In this document: piece after piece, positions 12,710 through 22,967 of the stretch
Position numbering within the stretch: position 1 is the first letter of the stretch
How the letters are laid out: each line of letters starts with the position of its first letter
Assembly (NCBI GenBank): GCA_025201365.1
Contig: JAIXMF010000164.1
Coordinates: 1 to 28,583 of the forward strand
From: Syncephalis plumigaleata
Taxonomy: Eukaryota > Zoopagomycota > Zoopagomycetes > Zoopagales > Piptocephalidaceae
Length of the DNA: 28,583 nucleotides
Reading direction: 5' to 3'
Notes under the pieces: model-generated
Told to the model about the DNA's origin: nothing
What the model saw: the letters and a program-made list of their open reading frames with translations, nothing else
Database searches by the model: none
Program-made: the position numbers and the translations under genes

Positions 12710-15700
12710 ATGCCGTGCATTCTTAAAGTAAAGGTGCTTGCAGCACGCGATCTACCGGTGATGGATCGTAAGTCAGAATTAACCGATGCTTATGTGGAGA
12801 TTCGATACGCGGAATTCGAGTCACAGAGAACGGATATTGCACGTAAAACACTGTCACCTGTATGGAACGAGGATTTTCGCTATGAAGTAAGCGACGATTC
12901 CGACTTGCAAGATGAACCACTTGAACTACGTGTACTTGATTATGACGCCATTACTGCTAATGACGAGGTAAGTTCCTCTTTCTCGTTCACTTATATCCTA
13001 TCAACTAATAGCAAGATATCGTCATTATTATTCTATCATAGATTGGTGTGGTTATGCTCGATTTGAATCCGTTATTATCTAAAGAGTTGGCTGGTCAGTT
13101 GGCTGGATGGTTTCCCATTTACGATACATTACGTGGTATGCGTGGTGAACTACATATTCAGGTACGCTTACAATTCTTCGGTGATGCCAATCCATTCAAG
13201 GATTCCTCGGCGGGTGTCACTTTTCTATCGGGTGCGCAACTACCACCATTGGGTAGAACATCGGCTACTGCACTAGGTTTCGTAGATGCTTACGAGTCAG
13301 AGCGTGATCCCGAGTATCATTGGAGTGATAATTTCCGTACACCGCGTGCTTCCAACGAGGCACGACAACGTTTACTCTATCGATTAAGTGGTAGATTAAG
13401 AAGAACACTAGGCGTGAAAGTGTTAGATCTAGGTGGGAATGCGGTCACTGGCTATCGACATTGGTTCGATATTGAACAGGAGGAGGGTGTCATTACGGCG
13501 CGCGCCATTGGATGTGCCATAAGATTGGGATTAGAAACGAGTGGAGGAGGTGGTGGTGGTGGAGGTGGCTACGATGGTAGTGGTAGTAATCATTGTGATA
13601 ATGGTAGCAGTAGTGTATCAGTACCAATATCCCTAGAACATCGACCAAGTCATCATCGTGCGTTGTCAGCAGCAGCAGCACTACCTGTAGTAACTAGTAC
13701 AAATCATGACATCAATCATCATAGTCATCATCGTCCATCTGTTTCGGCAAAACAACCAATTGTATATCATTCACCATCAACGAGTCCCACCAATTCCATC
13801 TGTTCTACTAAAAGTAATAGTGCCAATAATAGTCATTGCGACATTAGTAATTATAGTAATCATCGAGAGGGTGATCATTTAGCGAGCAGTCTTAGGAATA
13901 GTAATCTATTTGTTACGTATCCGATGCCTACATCACCATCGGGACCGGTTAGACCTCGACTGCATCATAGACGTGCCAACTCCATCATGTCAGATCATCA
14001 TAGTTTAGCACCGTATGCATTTAGAACGACAGATCAGGAATTGTTCGCCATTGATACGTTTCCATCGGGTGCCATTATACGATTAGGTGGACTAGTGACC
14101 GCTAGATCGGTAAAGTTAATTGATTCCGGCAATGTAACAATAAGGGAAACATGGTGGAATGAGTTACGCGAGGAGATACGTGAACATGCTCGTGCACTCG
14201 GCTGTCATAATGTCATCGGTTACATGGAGACTACGGCAATACACGATGATTTATGTGTATTATCGGTGACGGGTACTGCCGCCATTATAGAATTAGGATA
14301 TAGTAGGACAACCACGACAGTAGGAGCAGCAGCAGCAGCAACTTCCATACCGACACCACTTTCACATAGTTTTACAGGTGCCAATCCAACTAATGCAACT
14401 ACCAACAATAATAGCAATAGTAATAGTAACAGTAATAGTAATAATCCTGGTATAGCACCAATGCGTCGACCATCCTATGAACCTGCCTCCAATCTAATGA
14501 TGTCCTCGTCGTCGACATCACAGGATAAAGTGCCATGGATGTCGCGTAGCATGCCTCGTTACACATCACGTCGCATTAGACGACCATCAGGTAAATGGAA
14601 TGATCAACTAATCAACTAACTAGTTTATTAATCGAGAGATCATTCACTATATAGGTTGCCGTATGTTACACTTGCCGTATCATCGTTCCGAGTCACCATT
14701 CACGATGAATTACGTGAAGTGTGGCTGTTGTCGAAAGCGATTTGTACCCGAAATACTATTGACAAGTATTGAACGTCCACCGGAACTGGATCTAGTCGGT
14801 GAGGGTTGCTTCGTGCAAGCACAATTATGTCGAGCGAAGAAGCGTAAAGAGGGCGAATCGAATGCCGCCATCATTAGCGAGGCAATACCGTTTATCGAGT
14901 ATGATATACATCGACAACTCGTGTATAAACTGCGTATTCAAGGTATGAACGCCATTTTTGGCATTCGTATACAACTGGCTATTGGCGACTCGTTAATTGT
15001 AGCCACGGCCACGGGTATGGCCTATTACTTGACGGCACTACCTACACCGCCTGCTTTAAGGATTGCTCGCAATTTGGAGGTACTCGATGAAGAAGATCGC
15101 CAGTAAGTGGAGCTGCACCTATTAATGTAGAATAACCTATGCTAATATATATATATATATACATGAAATGATTTACTAGTTTATTGGAGTTACAACGACG
15201 TATTATGACATTAAGTGAACGTAATAGAGATACACTGGATAATGCATTTCAGATCAAGAAACAGCAACAACAACAACAACAACAAAGTAATAATACAGCA
15301 ACTAAAGCCATACCTATTTCAATTCGAGATACACAGCAACAACAACAACGACAAGCATCATCATTGACATCACCTGTATTTGATTCTAGTAATAATATTA
15401 ATCTTAATAATAATGTAGAATCAGATTCATCCAGTTCATCCAGTTCTGATAGTGAAGATGAACTTGATGCAGAAGCACGTAGACGACATGCTGTCGTTCA
15501 TATTGACGATGATACCGATGAAGATTTGCTATCCGTACTATTAGATCCAGTATTCGGTGATGATTTCCGTTTATCTTGTGAGTTGGCACGAGCACCCGCA
15601 CATCAACCGCATCAAATGGTGCAACTTGTACATGTTGTTAAGCAAAGTGCCATTACTAGTATGGATCATCATCCTAATCGACAATTCTCGAATATCATTC

Positions 15701-16824
15701 GACAGCTGTACGAGGAATTACGAACACGCTTACAAACACTGGAGCCTTGTCTACTCGGTGGTATTCAACTTATTGTACAATTACCGCGTGCCTATGAAGT
15801 ACAAGTACAATTGATTGCCTCTGTACTGCAACCGATTGCACCCATAGAATTCCATAGTAAATTAGCGAGGGTTAGCATAAAGGACAACAATCGAGTGGCA
15901 TTAGCTAGACGACAACAACGACAACGACAACGACAACAATCTTATTCATTACAAGTGAACAGAGATGCCGATGGTCATGTTATCTGGCCAACCTCGCATG
16001 CTAAAGCCGTAGATCCATGGTCATTATTACCTGATGACGCGCAATGTGCAGCGGATGAACTGGCCAACATTACCGGGCCCATTATGAATCAGCGTACACT
16101 TAGTGAACCTGTCAAGGGAGGAGCGATTAGTGATCAATTAAAGCGTAAGACTAGTAGTAATAGTCGAGCGGATACAGCATCTACCAATCTATTCACAATG
16201 GATGAAGATACAACAACAACAACAACAGATCTTACACAAGCATTATTACCTAATGCAACACTTTATCATGCGTCTACACCTACATTACAGACACCACAGC
16301 CGTCTGCATCTGCATCTATGTCAGTATCGCCTGCACCTAGTATGACACATCATTCGGAAGTGACCACCACCACTACATGTTCACCTAAATGGGCTAAGCC
16401 ACCGCGTAGCATATTACTTACACCGTTGCGTAGTTTACCGATATCACGTGTGGAACATCTAGGTCGATTTGCCTTGCATTTCGTGAAGGAATCACATGCC
16501 GGTTACGATATTGCCACACTTGGCATTGGTAGTTTCACTCGATTATTCCTGGCGGAAGTACACGCATCGGTGAAGGCTTACGCGGCAGCATTAGGCGGGG
16601 ATGCAGTGGTGGCGTTTAATGTCGATGCATCACAACTCCTCGAAGACAATCGAGGACATACTTACGCTCTAGCGTGTATTAGTGGTGATGTCGTACGAGT
16701 GATACCCGACGAGGAAGATGACGATACGAGTAGTAGTAGCAGTAGTAATAGTAGTGATTCTGATGCTGATTCATCAGATGACATTGTTGATCCTACTGCT
16801 GATCATTTACTAGAGACATTGTAA
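12710..16824 (+). CDS. C2CD5: C2CD5-like protein (C2 domain plus YbjQ-like repeats)
   Basis: Human C2CD5 (CDP138) is a Ca2+- and lipid-binding Akt substrate that promotes GLUT4 vesicle fusion. Four exons (12710-12967, 13042-14590, 14655-15102, 15180-16824) encode 1299 residues; the human protein is about 1000. The order matches the family: N-terminal C2 domain (about 1-125, with DLPVMDRKSELTDAYVE and the aspartate loop VLDYDAITANDE), then GWFPIYDTLRGMRGEL, RTPRASNEARQRLLYRLSG, and YbjQ-like modules at about 190-248, 420-503 (GALVTARSVKL-type start; ARALGCHNVIGY) and 1168-1262 (KAYAAALGGDAVVAFNV). A Cys-rich knuckle KCGCCRKR follows GCRMLHLPY; the second Cys expected in the first pair appears to be Leu. 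Low-complexity His/Ser/Asn/Gln inserts account for the extra length. An AATAAA lies at 16857-16862. The fungal role is unknown; membrane traffic is inferred. Confidence 0.9.
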
Positions 16825-17237
16825 TACAGATTATGTTTGTATATTCATTATCATGAAATAAAGATAACGTATTTATTAATCAATGAATGACAATGACTGA
16901 ATAACAATGCTTGTTACAATGCTTGTCATTAAGATATTGTATTATTCGGATAACTTGTTTTTCTTTTATGTAACTGTAACGGATCAATATCACTGATACT
17001 TCATTGTAGTCATTCTAATACAACAAAGACAATATTCGTTTGAGATTGTACATATGATCCGTTATTAAACAATGAATGACATACATCTAGCTAGTTATTG
17101 ACAATGACCTTGACAATGACAATGACAATGTCATATACCTTGCAATGTTGTCAGTGTCATGTTAGGTATAAAAATGCTGCATCATACCTACTTCTTTACC
17201 CGTTAATTCAACATTTAGTTATCACATCGTAATCAAC
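16825..17237 (+). promoter_or_regulatory. promoter of the secreted protein gene with repeated TGACA boxes and TATA box
   Basis: This 413-bp region holds the C2CD5-like 3' end (AATAAA 16857-16862) and then the promoter of the next gene. TGACA or its complement TGTCA starts at 16888, 16924, 17077, 17099, 17111, 17117, 17123, 17129, 17149 and 17155. The block 17111-17133 is a direct array closing with an inverted copy. A TATAAAAA box lies at 17167-17174, 64 bp before the ATG. The boxes resemble TALE-homeodomain cores, which is inference. Confidence 0.65.
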
Positions 17238-17861
17238 ATGGTATCCCGCTATAATATTCTCGCAACACTATTGGTTATAGCCAATGGTGCTATTGCTGCA
17301 ACCACACCACCACCACCACCAACAACAACAGCAGCAATAACCACAACAAGTAATTCAACTGCAACAGCAGGCATATCCGACATTTGCAATCGAACATTAA
17401 TCAAGCTTACTAGCGAGACACCATGTCCCATACAGTATTATCAAATTGGTACAAAAACAAAGCTCAGTATATCAAGTAATTGTCCCATGATCGACAATAA
17501 TCCCAATTGTTCGAAAGAGATGGCGCAGGCAGCCATCAACGAATTAGATACGAATTGCAAGAGTGAAGAAGATGCACGTAATCCGCAAGTTATGGATGTC
17601 TACTATCATTGGCGAGACGTTCCTCTCTACCGACTTCAGTGCACCAAAGATGAAGATGGTAATTATTGCGATTATAAAAGGAATCACGACCCAAGTTGGA
17701 ATTCAATTTGTAAGAAATGTGTTGTTCTAACGTACGTGAACATATTGGCGAAATGGAGTCCACCGCAATCACGCTTAAGTTTTGAAGATAGAGACAAGTA
17801 TGTTTTGGAAAAAGCTATGTCTAGCAATCTTTACTGCCGTCGCAATCGCTTACATCCATAA
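17238..17861 (+). CDS. small secreted cysteine-rich protein
   Basis: This single-exon gene encodes 207 residues. Residues 1-20 form a signal peptide (hydrophobic ILATLLVIANGAIA, likely cleaved near A20/A21). A Pro/Thr/Ala/Ser linker (about 21-45), probably O-glycosylated, comes next. The mature domain has ten cysteines, at about 50, 63, 82, 91, 107, 135, 144, 158, 161 and 200, an even number that suits five disulfides. The central pattern NCSKEMAQAAINELDTNC and CTKDEDGNYC resembles a family of fungal secreted proteins of unknown function. There is no GPI signal at the C-terminus. The TATA box (17167) and nearby AATAAA (17942-17947) indicate a short transcript. It could be a cell-wall or interaction (effector-like) protein; no activity can be assigned. 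The start is the only ATG that gives the signal peptide. Confidence 0.85.
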   Translation: MVSRYNILATLLVIANGAIAATTPPPPPTTTAAITTTSNSTATAGISDICNRTLIKLTSETPCPIQYYQIGTKTKLSISSNCPMIDNNPNCSKEMAQAAINELDTNCKSEEDARNPQVMDVYYHWRDVPLYRLQCTKDEDGNYCDYKRNHDPSWNSICKKCVVLTYVNILAKWSPPQSRLSFEDRDKYVLEKAMSSNLYCRRNRLHP

Positions 17862-18068
17862 TAAGCGTGGTATTGATTTCTCCTCATCGATCGTATTAGT
17901 TAATTATGAACTATTAATCATTCATTTCTAGTACATAATCTAATAAACGTGTCTACCATTAATAACAATGAACCATAAAGCAAATGAATTACATAATCTC
18001 ATTATTAAATCATTTGTATACCTAACAGAATCTAGCTTCGCATGCCATTATAATAATAATACAGTTTA

Positions 18069-19077
18069 TTACTTAGTGATCTTTACTTGGAATGTACCTA
18101 TAGTAATAGTAACAATACATGGATCAAATAGTAAGCAGCGATGCTCTATTAGTATTTAGCCATGTCACGCGGTATCATCGATTACACGACCACTTACACT
18201 GCGGCAATGCTGCTGTCTCGGCGATCACCACACTAGTGACACCGAGACACGCAAGCGCACCACGTATTAAACCACAGGGAAACCATAAATACTACGTGAA
18301 TGATAATAGGAGTATACTTTTTAGCATTGATCGATCTGCAACAACATTACGCTACATTAATCTGGCTAGTTAGCAACTTACCGGTGTAGCACGACGAGCA
18401 GCATCAGACCCGCCTAATGGTGTCGACATACGATTGAACCATCTGAATGTATTATCTTGCAGTACATAAACTCCCTATTTACAACAACGCGTTCATTAAC
18501 ACGAGAAGAGTAGTCATCGTATAAATTATGATTGCTCTCTCTCTTTATATACAGTATGCAATGCTACATCGCCAACACTCCACTTACCCGATGATTCGTC
18601 TTTAGATTGTCGATTTGCTTCTTGAATACAGCAATCCAGAAATCCTTACAAATAAACTTGATCACCTCCAAGCTATCGGCAAATCGTGCACGATCCCGAG
18701 TAATTCTAATGGGAATAGTTCATACAATTAGTATCATGCAATATACATTATCCACTGTTGCTGAAGAGTACTTACCGTTCAACTAGAGCTTGACCCACGC
18801 GGAATCCTAATGCTTCCAGTTTCACGTACGCCGCTTCCTTGTCCTCTTCGGCATTCGCGGTGGTGTCCTGCACTTGATGCACCATTTCCGCGAGCAAATA
18901 GTCGAGACAACTCTCGTTCACCATACGTCGTTGGGTGGCCGGGTCATCCCCGAGCAGTTGCTGTATAGACTGCGCACTACTGGCTTGCGAACCCGCTGAC
19001 GATTGTGACATACTCGGAATATGTCGCGATTGCGATTGCGATGCAGGTAAACGTGGTGGATGAGATGAAGCCGACAT
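18069..19077 (-). CDS. TRS33: TRAPP complex subunit Trs33/TRAPPC6
   Basis: This is a core subunit of the TRAPP tethering and Rab-GEF complexes (Ypt1/Rab1, ER-Golgi and Golgi traffic). Five exons, 19077-18776, 18705-18588, 18474-18382, 18291-18198 and 18097-18069, give 211 residues with consistent phase. Residues 1-40 are a Ser/Gln-rich extension. The Bet3-like fold follows: [13 protein letters not shown], then [74 protein letters not shown], ending [12 protein letters not shown]. The last exon is only 29 nt. It is missed if the GTAAGT at 18197 is ignored, in which case translation runs into an intronic stop. A minus-strand AATAAA overlaps the stop region. The upstream ATG choice is supported by the TRAPPC6 N-terminal position. 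Confidence 0.95.
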
Positions 19078-19864
19078 GATGACGACACACTAGTCGAACA
19101 ATGAAGTAATTTTTTGAAACCTGAAATACTCGCAACCAATGACGAATGTGCTACAATATTGTACTTGGTCTAAGCTCGCTCGTTTAGGCCAAGTAGGAAG
19201 AGAGTGAGAGAAGTGTATGTGTGTGTGTGAGTATGTTTATCAAAACTGAGTAAGATATGTGTGTGTGTGTGTGTGTGATAAGGAAGAAAGAAGGAAGAGT
19301 GGAACAGATAGAGTGAACTATTTTTAAAACGTGTTTTGCCTAAAGGGCTAATACAATGTCGTTTTACTAACGTCATTCATCATACATTGCTCATTATTCT
19401 ATCATCCACATTATCATAATCGCAGTCATAATCATAATACACCTATCACAATCACTCCTATTACACTTGCCATTACGATGGATTCACGTGTGTATCTCAC
19501 TCACTCTCTTCCTTTCCTACTCCTCTCTCTGTGCGCACATGTGTCACTCTGCTAGTAGGAGTAGTAGTGGTAGTGGTAGTAATCAGTCTATGATGATGTG
19601 ATCAAGAACATTAGAATGACGTCGATCGTGTCTTTGCCACCATCCTTGTTACAGTGTGTGCGTTTGTCGAACTTTAATTTTTTGTCCGGTTGGTCGTCGT
19701 GGTGATTTTCTGTATAAATAGGACGAGATACTTTGCCAAAAGCCCAAGTTTTATTCCTCACTCAAGTATATCATCAACACATCTCTTGTAAACAACAACA
19801 AGCACTTCTTCAAGCACTTACTTGCATATCTGCACTTTCTTTCATTCTTTTTCATTCATTCAAC
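19078..19864. promoter_or_regulatory. shared upstream region of divergent TRS33 and the first CsbD-like gene
   Basis: This 787-bp interval contains TG/GTGT tracts at about 19217-19229 and 19258-19278 and pyrimidine-rich stretches near 19500-19530. A strong TATAAATA at 19713-19720 is the core promoter of the CsbD-like gene. The ATG lies 145 bp further on, so the 5' UTR is about 115 nt. No other gene was seen. Confidence 0.6.
19713..19720 (+). promoter_or_regulatory. TATA box of the first CsbD-like gene
   Basis: TATAAATA in a GC-richer context, 145 bp before the ATG at 19865. With the usual spacing transcription would start near 19745, followed by a CA-rich leader. Confidence 0.75.
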
Positions 19865-20326
19865 ATGTCTCACCTAGGCGATAAGATCAGCGGAAAGGTC
19901 AAGGAGAACGTCGGCTGGGCTATTGGCGACAAGAGCATGGAAGCCCGCGGCAAGGCTCAGGCCACCGAAGCAGCAACACTACGCGAAGGTGACCAGCACT
20001 CGTACACACATGGTAGCAGCACCACTGGTACCAACGAGCCCGGTCGCATGCACGGCAACATGGAGGCAGCGAAGGGTTCCGTCAAGCAAAACGTAGGCCA
20101 CGCCGTCGGCAACCGTACCATGGAAGCACATGGCGAGGAGCAATACTCGGCCGGTCAAGCTGAGAACCGTGCCGCCAAGAACATGAACCAGGCCAAGGGT
20201 ATGGGCGAGCAAACGACCGGTGCCACCAAACAATATACCGGCCAAGCTCTAGGCAACGAGCGCATGCAAGCGGAAGGTCAAGGTCGTCGTCTTCAGGGTC
20301 AAGGTCGCGAGAACTTGAACTTGTAA
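19865..20326 (+). CDS. CsbD-like stress protein with three repeats
   Basis: This intronless gene encodes 153 residues. Three CsbD-like units are visible: DKISGKVKENVGWAIGDKSM (about 6-25), AAKGSVKQNVGHAVGNRTME (about 69-88) and EQTTGATKQYTGQALGNERM (about 115-134). Each has K/T-x3-G-x-[AV]-[VL]-G-[DN]-x-x-M. CsbD proteins are small, very hydrophilic general-stress proteins in bacteria; fungal relatives include proteins described as binding cruciform DNA. The in-frame sequence from 19733 lacks an ATG, so 19865 is the start (AACATGTCT context). The gene has a strong TATA box, C-ending codons like PIC2 and a long 3' UTR (AATAAA at 20724-20729), consistent with high or inducible expression. Lys/Gly/Gln-rich composition and lack of hydrophobic core suggest a disordered, LEA-like behaviour (inference). 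Confidence 0.88.
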   Translation: MSHLGDKISGKVKENVGWAIGDKSMEARGKAQATEAATLREGDQHSYTHGSSTTGTNEPGRMHGNMEAAKGSVKQNVGHAVGNRTMEAHGEEQYSAGQAENRAAKNMNQAKGMGEQTTGATKQYTGQALGNERMQAEGQGRRLQGQGRENLNL

Positions 20327-21200
20327 ATGTAGAATGAGATCAACTCTTCTTACTACAAGTGATGATTGATGAATCGTATACATACTACCAGCTCATTCGA
20401 AAATAGTAACGTACATTTATTGCTATTACATAATATGTACATGATCATCATCATCATCATCATTGCTCTCTCTCTTCCTTACCAATATTGTTTTCCTATT
20501 TCCTTCTCTACATACGTACGTACCTTGCCTTCTAACATTCTACGCTATACCGCACTTCCACTACCATCATCATCGTCATTCTATCATCTATACGCGATCT
20601 GTTCATGAATTGTATTTCTTCTTTGTATATGTTACCATTATATGCCTATCGATTGTGTATCACTTGCCACTACTATATTGTCATCAATCATATAGTAGCA
20701 ATAGTTAGCAGTCAGTTACGCGGAATAAATACGATTCATAACAATCAAACATCTTTCAATACTATAGTGTCTACTAACTAATGCCTATGTTGTACAGTCA
20801 GAAAGTGACGTAAAAGGCAGTCTCTAGAACCAATTGTCTCTAGCACATGTCTTACCTTCCTCTGATCATCGTCATTATTATGCCATTGCCAAACACATTA
20901 GTCATAGCATGTACAACCGTAGAATTGACTCGTGTTTTTGTTATGCGTCTTTGCATTAGTGAAAATATATCGTCATGCATTTTTGATGTTCTTGTTCTAG
21001 GTGACTATATACATACGGTTTCATGCCAATAAAAGAAGAAACATTTCATGTCTTAACTGTTGTAAAATGATACTACTATAAAAAAGAGAAACCATTCTGT
21101 CTAACTCACATGTAGAACTGATTGATATCGATCATTTCTCTGATTACTACGAACAAAAGACAACCTCTATCTACTCTTAACTACAACTAAAACTACAGAA
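20327..21200. other. intergenic: 3' region of first CsbD-like gene and promoter of second
   Basis: This is an 874-bp AT-rich region. AATAAA occurs at 20724-20729 and 21028-21033. A TATAAAAAAG box starts at 21077, 124 bp before the ATG of the second CsbD-like gene. A short (ATC)n tract lies near 20445-20462. Open frames here are short and pyrimidine-driven. No RNA gene was recognised. Confidence 0.5.
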
Positions 21201-21686
21201 ATGGAACGTATTGCCAATACTATTCAAGGTGCAGTAGATCGTATTATGAACGGTGACAGTAATATGACATCCAATACCGATACTACAAGTCGCCATGGTG
21301 GTTATTCGGATGATACTGGCTACCATCATTCCACATCTGCATCATCTGCATCATCACGGGATATTGATCCACGTCAAGCATCTGCCGTTGATATGAGTAG
21401 TGGTACTCGATCAACATCGGATGGTGATCCTACACGTCATCGTCATACTTATAATCAAGACTTCCTCGGTGAAGATCGCGATGAACATCATCATCGACAT
21501 AGTGGCAACGCCCCTACATTTGCATCAGATGTCAATGCAGACAATATCATGAAGACGGCCAAAGATCTAGCGGTTGGCACCTTTAAAGAAGGCTACGGTT
21601 GGATTACCGGTGATACTGCCATGCATGATGAGGGACGTGAACTAAGAAGGCGTGCATCTGGTGCTAGCAGTCATCGTCGTATCTAG
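21201..21686 (+). CDS. CsbD-related stress protein with long disordered N-terminus
   Basis: This intronless gene encodes 161 residues. Residues 1-110 are Ser/Thr/Asp/His-rich and look disordered (repeated SAS and HHRH stretches). The C-terminal 45 residues, with KDLAVGTFKEGYGWITGDTA followed by MHDEGRELRRR, match one CsbD unit: helix, G-x-x-x-E-G-x-G-W-x-T-G-D, then an M-x-x-E-G-x-E helix. It lies 874 bp downstream of the three-repeat CsbD-like gene in the same orientation and also has a TATA box (21077), so the two may be a diverged tandem pair. Its codon use is ordinary, unlike its neighbour. An AATAAA at 21724-21729 lies 38 nt after the stop. The DNA-binding or stress role is inferred from the family only. 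Confidence 0.8.
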   Translation: MERIANTIQGAVDRIMNGDSNMTSNTDTTSRHGGYSDDTGYHHSTSASSASSRDIDPRQASAVDMSSGTRSTSDGDPTRHRHTYNQDFLGEDRDEHHHRHSGNAPTFASDVNADNIMKTAKDLAVGTFKEGYGWITGDTAMHDEGRELRRRASGASSHRRI

Positions 21687-21766
21687 TCACCAAGTATCAA
21701 CGATGTCTATGGTCATTGCTTGAAATAAAGAAACATTTGTTTATTCCATTAGTGTATATGTATGTA

Positions 21767-21792
21767 CAGGCTTTTTCCATCCAATTTGCGCA
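21767..21792 (+). repeat. left terminal inverted repeat
   Basis: This 26-bp arm begins CAGGCTTTTTCC and follows a TA dinucleotide. It pairs with 22968-22993 with mismatches only at positions 4 and 5. Confidence 0.8.
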
Positions 21793-22534
21793 GTTAGTCT
21801 TCTGTTATTACGAATAAATAATGATGATGTTAACACTTACCGGCCTTTTGAGCCCCCTGCATTCTGTTTCCCAGCCCCCTCTGGAGAAGAACTGGGGTGG
21901 TTGACGATACAACCCCGGTAATTTGTTATTTGTTGTTTGGTTCCTCGGTGTCCTTGTCCTCCTTGTCTTGAATGATTGGAAGCAACGACACTTGGATGAG
22001 GGTGTGTTGGAACATCGGTTCCACTACGAAGGCAGTTGGTGATTTGAATGAAATCCAGACGAGCAACCATAACCCCGATTCCACAAACGATACTCGTATC
22101 CTTTAACTTGCATGTCCTCTTTATATTTTTTGATGTGTGCATCTAATAGAATAATGAGTTAGTATACTGTAATAAATATCAAGTTGTAATGAGGTATACT
22201 TACCGTAAGGGATCATGACAAGTAGTAGGACACTTTCTCATTGATAGTGTGGGAGCTATGGTTGCTCGATTTGCTCAAGCACAATGTGTAGGCGATATAC
22301 AATAAGGTAGTGTAAGTAGAGTGTAATAGGGACGATTGAACTGGAAGATGAAGATAAGTTTATTCAGTTCGTACAAAATAGGACCCATATTTATAGTGGA
22401 TAATGTAACAATATTCAATATTGAACTATGGTGAGTGTTGAAGGGACATGGCTGTAATACCAACATAGATACCAATCTCATGATGCAGGAATGGTTGGGG
22501 GCAATAATGAGCAATAAGGAGCGCATCTCAGAAA

Positions 22535-22729
22535 GGATTACGTATACCTCTAGATACATTTAGTCAGTGGTGTTACCTTCAGATGCTCAAAAAAAAGAGG
22601 ATTACGTATACCTCTAGATACATTTCATCAATAGTGTTACCTTCAGGTGCTCAAGAAAAGGAGGATCAATGCATCAAAGTGGCACAACTCCAAAGGCTCA
22701 AGAAAAGGAGAATCAGTGCAACAACGAGG
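22535..22729. repeat. 64-bp tandem repeat array inside the mobile element
   Basis: Two full units start at 22535 and 22599 (GGATTACGTATACCTC ... GCTCAAGAAAAG). Partial, diverged units follow from 22663 and about 22707, keeping GGATCA at the front and GGCTCAAGAAAAGGA at the back. Units 1 and 2 share the first 27 bp exactly. Confidence 0.8.
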
Positions 22730-22967
22730 ATCAAACAGCGGAAAGCAACTTATCCGTGATTGTTATCGCTTCACATCTAAGATATGTAAGTTTTATCAAC
22801 GTGTCTATTATTTGTTATCACTAATTGTAATATATGATATCGCGGTCATTAGCATCTCCCTCAACTGCAGGGCCATTATAACTACTCAATAATAATAGCA
22901 ATGCGATAATGATGTTAACAATTGTGTAAATCTATTTATTAATAAACTGCAAAAGATAAAGGATAAA

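Noticed and set aside
16825-17237. tRNA or snRNA gene in AT-rich intergenic regions
   Set aside because: No A/B-box pair, cloverleaf or snRNA motif could be recognised by eye here or in the other intergenic stretches.
19733-19864. N-terminal extension of the first CsbD-like protein
   Set aside because: It has no ATG, lies at the expected transcription start just after the TATA box, and the sequence is an ordinary CA/CT-rich leader.
21837-22204. Possible spliced minus-strand gene inside the mobile element (101-codon frame flanked by GTAAGT sites)
   Set aside because: The upstream exon has no start codon in a compatible phase, the downstream exon is short, and no family was recognised; kept only as a note on the element.
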